64,000 nt of DNA. Source: Mercurialis annua. Lineage: Eukaryota > Streptophyta > Magnoliopsida > Malpighiales > Euphorbiaceae. Numbering within the stretch: the stretch's first letter is position 1; each line of letters starts with the position of its first letter. Positions 58,701-64,000 of this stretch are shown piece by piece. The notes beneath the pieces were generated by a model. That model saw nothing but the letters and a program-made list of their open reading frames with translations, was not told the origin of the DNA and made no database searches. The translations under genes were made by a program, and so were the position numbers. The stretch is from contig NC_065572.1 in NCBI RefSeq assembly GCF_937616625.2, forward strand, positions 74,770,653-74,834,652, written 5' to 3'.

Positions 58701-61250
58701 GGGTTTTTTATATAAAATACTGATTTTGGCAGGCCATTTACTTTTATACAGGACAAGTTAAATCTTTACTTTACCTACCTCATTTTCTTACTTTAATAAC
58801 CTGTACTTCAAATTTCTTTCTTTTATACGATTTTTATTATTTCTCTCAATCATTCTTCTTCTCCACGATTTCTTTTGAGCTGTGAAAGAAAATTTTCACG
58901 ATTTCTGCTCCTTCGCTTCCGTCGTTCCGCCTCCTCCGTTCCGCCATTATGCCTTCGCCGTTCCGCCTCCTCCGTTCCGCCGTTCTGCCTTCGCCGTTCT
59001 GCCTTCGCCGTTTCGCCTCCATCGTTCCGCCTTTGTCTCGCCGCGTCATCTTTCTTTTATCTTTTTAATTTTAGATCTGAAATTTTTTGTTCTTCTTTTT
59101 ATTTTCAGATCTGTAATTTGTTTATCTTTTACTGTTGATTCACCATTAAACATGTATAAAGAGTATCTTTAAAGAATCTAATACTTATTTCATGTTATAT
59201 AGAATAATTTTATGATTTTATATAATAAAATTATGTTATTTCTGCATTTTTCTGCATTTTGTTGTATTTCTGCGTTTTTTTTATTCTGCAGAATGATTTG
59301 TTGATGATGATTGATTGCTGAATTATTGTAATGTTACAGTGTTGTTGATTTTATGTTGACTTTATGTTGATATTATGTTGATATCTACTGATTCTTTTTC
59401 TTTTAACATTGACAAATAAGATAATATTGTCTGTGAAATAAACTTTCGTTAGATGAAATGAAACTGTATCATAACCGTCTTTGTCGAAATTTAGTTAGGT
59501 ATGAGAGGTGGAACGCAAAACAGTTATATAAGTGATTTTGAAGAAACTGTGCAGCTGCAAAGAGAATTGAGGAAAAAAAATATTTTGAAATAGATTTCTT
59601 TAATTTGTGAACTGTTGTGTTGGTGTATATTTAATATATTTTTATTTTTATATGTAATAATTTTATTTTTTTCATTTGAATTATTGTTGTTGTTTTTTCA
59701 TATTATTTTGATTACTTACTATGCTAATATATTTATCTGATTCATTTATTTTAAACATTTTGTACCTTTGTTGTTCTTTAGTAGAATTACTACTATCATA
59801 TTAACAAATATCAACATAATGTCAACATGATATCAACAATTAATGCTAATTTAGTCAAGATGTTTGTAAAATGAGAACATCGATTGATTTAAGCAAAAAA
59901 CAATCAACATATTATCAAAAATATGTCAACAGGTCATCAACACAGCAATTTAAGACTAACTTTACTTTTCTTTTAATGATTGAAAAATCAACGTGTTATC
60001 AACAACATGTCAACATAAAATTGAAAATAAAAAAAAATAGAAATACTTATCAACATAATGTCAACAATAAATCAACAACGAATCAACAATTAATGTTAAT
60101 TTAGTCAAGATGTTTGTAAAATGAGAACATTGATTGATTTAAGTCAAAAACAATCAACATATTATCAAAAACATATCAATAGTTCATTAATACATCAATT
60201 TAAGACTAACTTTATTTTTCTTTCAATGATTAAAAAATCAACATGTTATCAACAGTATATTAACAACATGTCAACATAAAATTGAAAATCAAAAAAAATT
60301 GAAATACATATCAACATAATGTTAACAATAAATCAACATAAGGAATAAAATAAAACATAATTTTTTGAAAAATTGTGACAATCGATAAAATATCAACAAG
60401 AAATCAACAACATGTCAACATGATAATGCTAACATATCCTTATCTAATATCATTTAAATTTTTTTTTTAGTTTATTTCACGCACAAAATTATCTAATTTG
60501 CCAAAAAAAATTAATTTTTTTTTCGATGTTAAAATCAAGGAATACCAACTGATTATCAACACAGAATCAACATAAAATCAACAACACTGTAATATTATAA
60601 TATTTCAGCAATCAACCATCATCAATAAATCGAACTGCAAAATAAAAAACACATAAATACAACCAAACACAAAAAAATGCAGAAATAACAAAAATTTATT
60701 CCATATAACCATAAATTTATATTACATAACATGAAATTCGCATTATATTCTTAAAATATAATCTCTATACATGTTTAATGGTGAAACAACAGTAAAAAAG
60801 TTGTAAATCTGAAAATAAAAAAGAAGAAGAAGAAGAATAATGAATAAATTGTAGATCTGAAATCAAATAGATGACGACGACGAGTAGAGGAGATGATATT
60901 GTTGGCGAAGATGACGAAGAAGACGATGATGAGAACGATGACGGAGGAGCGGAGGAACAGAGGACGACGCAGCGGAAGACGGCGGAGAACGGTAAAAAAG
61001 AGGTGACCTGAGAGTGAAAGAAAGAAACATGAGTGAAGAGAGAGAAAATTGAGTTGAGAGGAAGAAAGAATTGAATAATGAGGAGAGAGAAAAAAAAGTG
61101 AAATTATGATGTCTCTACTATTAGGGTTGAATATATACAATCCGTATAAAAGTAAGAATTGTGTCCGCACATGGTAGTTTAGATAGCTGAAAATATGACC
61201 CGTATAAAAGTAAAGATTTAGCCAATGTTGGTTGATTGTGTAAAAAGCCC
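58701..61250. mobile_element. Non-autonomous MULE D, nearly palindromic
   Basis: It is bounded by the perfect 9-base direct repeat taaaaacaa (58692-58700 and 61251-61259). The terminal inverted repeats are very long, about 700 bases (58701-59400 against 60550-61250). Matched landmarks in both arms include agggttttt, cttttatac, ttcagatct, caccattaaacatgtat, ttatttctgcattttt and cagtgttgttgattttatgttga. The arms contain a GC-rich, codon-like tract (58890-59045; mirror at 60860-60990). That tract gives short open frames on both strands, which I do not regard as genes. The centre is the TCAACA repeat region. No transposase is seen. Confidence 0.9.
59790..60600. repeat. Degenerate tcaaca repeat core of MULE D
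   Basis: Dense, irregular repetition of short strings such as tatcaacaacatgtcaacata and aaatcaaca, with a larger duplication (59840-60060 against 60090-60330, sharing gtcaagatgtttgtaaaatg and attgatttaag). It is not a clean satellite; the units vary in length. Confidence 0.85.
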
Positions 61251-61748
61251 TAAAAACAACTCACTTTTAACTTTTTTTCGTTTATTTGAACGTGTCAGGG
61301 TATCAACAAAAAAAAAAATTAAAGGTGGGTGGTTTTTAAATAATTAAGTTTTTGTTAAATAATCTTAACAAATTATGCCCATGGTGCATAATATTAAACT
61401 AGCTCATTAGTTAAATTTTTGTTTGAATTACTCTTTTGAATAAAGAGTTTTTATATAAATTTAAGTTAATTGTTTAGTTTTTGAATAATATCTATTTTTC
61501 TTTATTATGAATAAATTAAAGATATTTGCCTATATTTTTAATAATAATTTTTAAATTAAACAATAATACAAAATTTTCAGAAACCAAAATGACAAAATTA
61601 TAATGGTGGTGGTCCTATGCATAAAGCTTATACGGAATCCAGCTTACGTCGTGTTGTATTTAGTTGGTAAGAAAATGCACACACATACAGAACTACCTAC
61701 CTATATTTTGTTAGATGATTTAGTTGTGGATCAAACTTACATTTCTAA
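61251..61748. other. Intergenic, no gene seen
   Basis: AT-rich sequence between MULE D and a MITE. Nothing was recognised. Confidence 0.4.
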
Positions 61749-62296
61749 GCCATCTCCAATAGCACACTAAATTGTTAATTTGGTGTATTTTATATCCAAC
61801 TTTATTATAATGTATCTATCTTTTTACTTTATATTTAGAGTCACTCTATTATAGTAAACATTAAATAGAGTACTATTGGAGATGAAATAGAGTACTCTAT
61901 TATAATATACCTTTATTGTATATGTCATTATTAAACATTTGTTAATTTTTGTTAAAAATAGTCTGAATAAGTGTATCCAATTTAATCGGAAATATGAATA
62001 TGTAATATTAAATAAAATAGATTGGTAGTAATTAATTCAACAATTTATACACATATTTAGATAAGTATATGTTATATATTTTAAAAGTATATGTTTAAAT
62101 AAATGTACATATATTTGTTTTGTAAGTATTGAATAATTTATGGGTGAAGATGTAAAATGTTTAAATAATTTGTTGGATTGCTGAAAATATTCTTTTGGTG
62201 TAAAAAAATAAGATTAACTATTAGAGATGAAACACTGTACAAGTGAAGTTTTAGTATGAAATTCACACTATTTTAGCTATAACTATTGGAGATGTC
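61749..62296. mobile_element. MITE with gccatctccaatag ends
   Basis: 548 bases between gccatctccaatag and its reverse counterpart ctattggagatgtc. It is flanked by ctaa on both sides (61745-61748, 62297-62300). A further internal actattggagatgaaat copy lies near 61878. PIF/Harbinger-type is the most likely class, but the 3- or 4-base duplication is too short to be decisive. Confidence 0.65.
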
Positions 62297-62390
62297 CTAA
62301 CGCTCTATTTTCTGTTTAAAACCTTCATACAAATACAATATTATATTTTGAAATAAATTTTTATTTAGGATAAGTTTGATTAAATAAGAT

Positions 62391-63128
62391 TTTTTTATTT
62401 TTTTTTTTGATGAGAAAAATAATACTTGCAAAGCAAGACAAACAAACTAATTAAACAGAACCTTCAGCCATATTGCTGCAATCAATCATGTCTTCCCTTA
62501 GCACCTTATGAAACTGATGAGGCAAGTCTTCTATCCAGATATGTTCTTCTGAAACTGCTTCCTTTGCAAGAAAATGAGCAACCTGGTTCGACCGGCGAGG
62601 GATAGCTCTCCACTTGATCATATCAAACCTTTCTGAGATCTCACGAATATCCTTCAATAAGTCTCCTAGATCTGTCAAGTATACAGCATTATTACATAGG
62701 GCAGCAATTAACTCAACATTATCACTTTCGACCTCGATCTTCTTTAAGGAACAATCTGAAGCTAATTGCAGTCCCCATTTCAGAGCTTCAGCCTCCGCAC
62801 AAATAATCTCTGTTGAAGCACGCTGCCTGACGTTACCAGCTACAATGATCTCGCCATTTTCATCCCTTCCAACCACACCAAGACCCCATAATCCATTCTG
62901 ATAGTTTCCTGCATCTGAGTTCAATTTAACCCAACCAACATCAGGTTTTGTCCAGGCTCCCTTGTTACTACAACCCTTCTTAGAACAATGACCATTGGCA
63001 TCATGGAATTCCAGCAAAATCTTACTACACAAACTTAGCACAGCTTCATGGGACATAAGAAAATTATTGAAGCACAACTGATTACGTGCAAGCCAAATTG
63101 CCCATGAAAGAACCCAAAAATAATTAAT
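62391..63128 (-). mobile_element. 5'-truncated LINE with RNase H domain (226-codon frame)
   Basis: The minus-strand frame 62451-63131 encodes the end of a plant L1-type reverse transcriptase protein. It includes WAIWLARNQLCFNN, then an RNase H-like domain with the substrate-strand motif VKLNSDAGNYQNGLWGLGVV, AEAEALKWGLQLASD, EVESDNVELI and WRAIPRRSNQVAHFLAKEA. The catalytic aspartate and glutamate positions of the RNase H fold appear to be kept. A poly(A) tail (a T run at about 62391-62410 on the plus strand) follows. The reverse transcriptase and endonuclease are absent. The frame is intact, which suggests a fairly recent insertion, although a lone RNase H gene cannot be excluded. The upstream end abuts a MITE. 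Confidence 0.85.
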
Positions 63129-63403
63129 CATGACCTTTGTATCAAGTTTTGAAAAATAACATTACCTTTAAAACGTGTCAATTATAGACCACCTTTCATT
63201 TTTTTTCAATTTCATCATGGGCACATTTTTTGGTGAAATTTTGCTGACTTGGACAGCCGATGAGTCTGCCACGTGTCATGCCACGTCAGAAAAAATGCCA
63301 CTAAAAATCGCCGATGTTATTTCTGAAAAAAATGAAAGGTGGTGTCTATAATTGACACGTTTCAAATGTTGTGTTATTTTTAAAACTTGGCGCAAAGATC
63401 ATG
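63129..63403. mobile_element. MITE with about 90-base inverted ends
   Basis: The left arm catgacctttgtatcaagtt to accacctttcatttttttt is mirrored by the right arm (read in reverse: catgatctttgcgccaagtt to caccacctttcatttttttt). Both share aaacgtgtcaattatagac. The centre holds a ccacgtgtcatgccacgtca segment with two ACGT cores. The target duplication is not clear. Confidence 0.8.
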
Positions 63404-63424
63404 ATTTTATATGTAATTAACCCT

Positions 63425-64000
63425 TAAAATAAGGCCATGAATTTATAGCTCCAACTTTGAAATACAAATTGCAGTGATATAAAATCTGAGCATATCAGGA
63501 TCTTTTAATGAAGCTGTATAAAATTTTATTATAATTTAAAAATCAAATCCAACTTTTTTCTTCATTAGAATATGCAATATAAATAAAAGAAAACAAAGAT
63601 TAGCATAAACCTTGTTGCAAACGGGACATAAGTTCCGTAAAATTTGGTCACTCAAAATTTTTTCACCAAAATCATTGGAATATCTCATGGTTACGGGATT
63701 AAAAATTGAGACATACAGTAAGCTAGAATCAAGTAAATAATCGCCTTAAAACAAGGCCATGAGTTTTAGTTTCAAATTTAAAATACAAATTTATGTGGCA
63801 GTGCCAGCAAAATGTGAACATAATCCGAGCATACAAGGACACATCACCATCTCCTAATGAAACTTAATAAAATTAGATAATACTTTTAAAGATCAAAGCC
63901 AACTTTTTACCTCATTAGACAATTTAAACCCTATAGCAAACGGGATATAAATTTCCCCAAATTGATCACTTATAAAATTTCCACCAAAACATTAAAATGT
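63425..64000. repeat. Diverged tandem duplication, about 320 bases
   Basis: Positions 63427-63745 and 63746 to the window end share the order aaggccatga, gaaatacaaatt / aaatacaaattt, gagcatat / gagcataca, aatccaac / aagccaac, cttcattaga / cctcattaga, gcaaacgggacataa / gcaaacgggatataa and tcaccaaaat / ccaccaaaac. Identity is roughly three quarters by eye. The second copy runs out of the window. Confidence 0.7.

Noticed and set aside
58846..59172. Arginine- and proline-rich frames on both strands at the left arm of MULE D
   Set aside because: They come from a GC-rich tandem tract within the terminal inverted repeat and recur in mirror form in the right arm (60775-61170).
1..64000. CRISPR arrays, rRNA genes, complete tRNA genes
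   Set aside because: None found. The tRNA-like boxes seen belong to SINEs, and the repeat arrays lack the repeat-spacer pattern, as expected for a plant nuclear sequence.

Overview
The window is nuclear DNA of a flowering plant, most likely a eudicot. Genes are intron-rich, with AT-rich introns of 80 to 1100 bases. Families specific to plants are present: an LRR receptor-like protein pair, a G-type lectin receptor kinase, MAKR and SLAH3. The spaces between genes are filled with plant transposons (MULE, hAT, Stowaway, Tourist, TRIM, SINE and LINE remnants). All exon coordinates given here were read by hand from splice signals, frame continuity and remembered family sequence; no alignment was run.

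Layout. Positions 1-14500 hold a tandem pair of receptor-like proteins (the first cut only at its extreme N-terminus by the window edge), separated by a three-layer nested transposon insertion: a hAT-like element with an 8-base target duplication that received two MULEs of one family, each with its own 9-base target duplication. The second MULE carries a captured end of ribosomal protein gene RPL23. Positions 14501-19430 hold a 15-exon WDR91 homologue (minus strand), with what reads as a U12-type AT-AC intron. A three-helix membrane protein of unknown role follows at 20335-20766. Positions 21322-22672 are a broken kinase copy, 23294-28513 is POT1 (10 exons, minus strand), and 30679-34497 is the intact G-type lectin receptor kinase (minus strand) from which the broken copy derives. 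Positions 34500-40200 are mostly non-coding, with an LTR-like remnant. A MAKR6-like regulator lies at 40201-40863. Positions 41000-50600 are transposon-rich (5'-truncated LINE, SINE, a 4.1 kb MULE). SLAH3 (5 coding exons, minus strand) lies at 50623-53048 with a 5' leader intron. The rest (53.6-64 kb) has no intact host gene I can support; it holds SINE, MITE, MULE and LINE remains.

The genes do not form a pathway. Two are cell-surface recognition modules of the kind that expand by local duplication. POT1 (telomere), WDR91 (endosome), SLAH3 (anion efflux) and MAKR6 (kinase regulation) are single housekeeping or signalling genes.

The most notable pattern is that four separate non-autonomous MULEs (3184-6634, 6713-9886, 45604-49722, 58701-61250), each bounded by a readable 9-base target duplication, carry a large core made of degenerate tandem repeats: TAGTAAAC-type in the first two (which are related), about 190-base units in the third, TCAACA-type in the fourth. 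Other points to check are a 25-base duplication that rewrites the tail of the second receptor-like protein, the AT-AC intron, a GC-AG intron shared by the kinase and its pseudogene, and a natural empty site that dates the nested insertion after the gene duplication.
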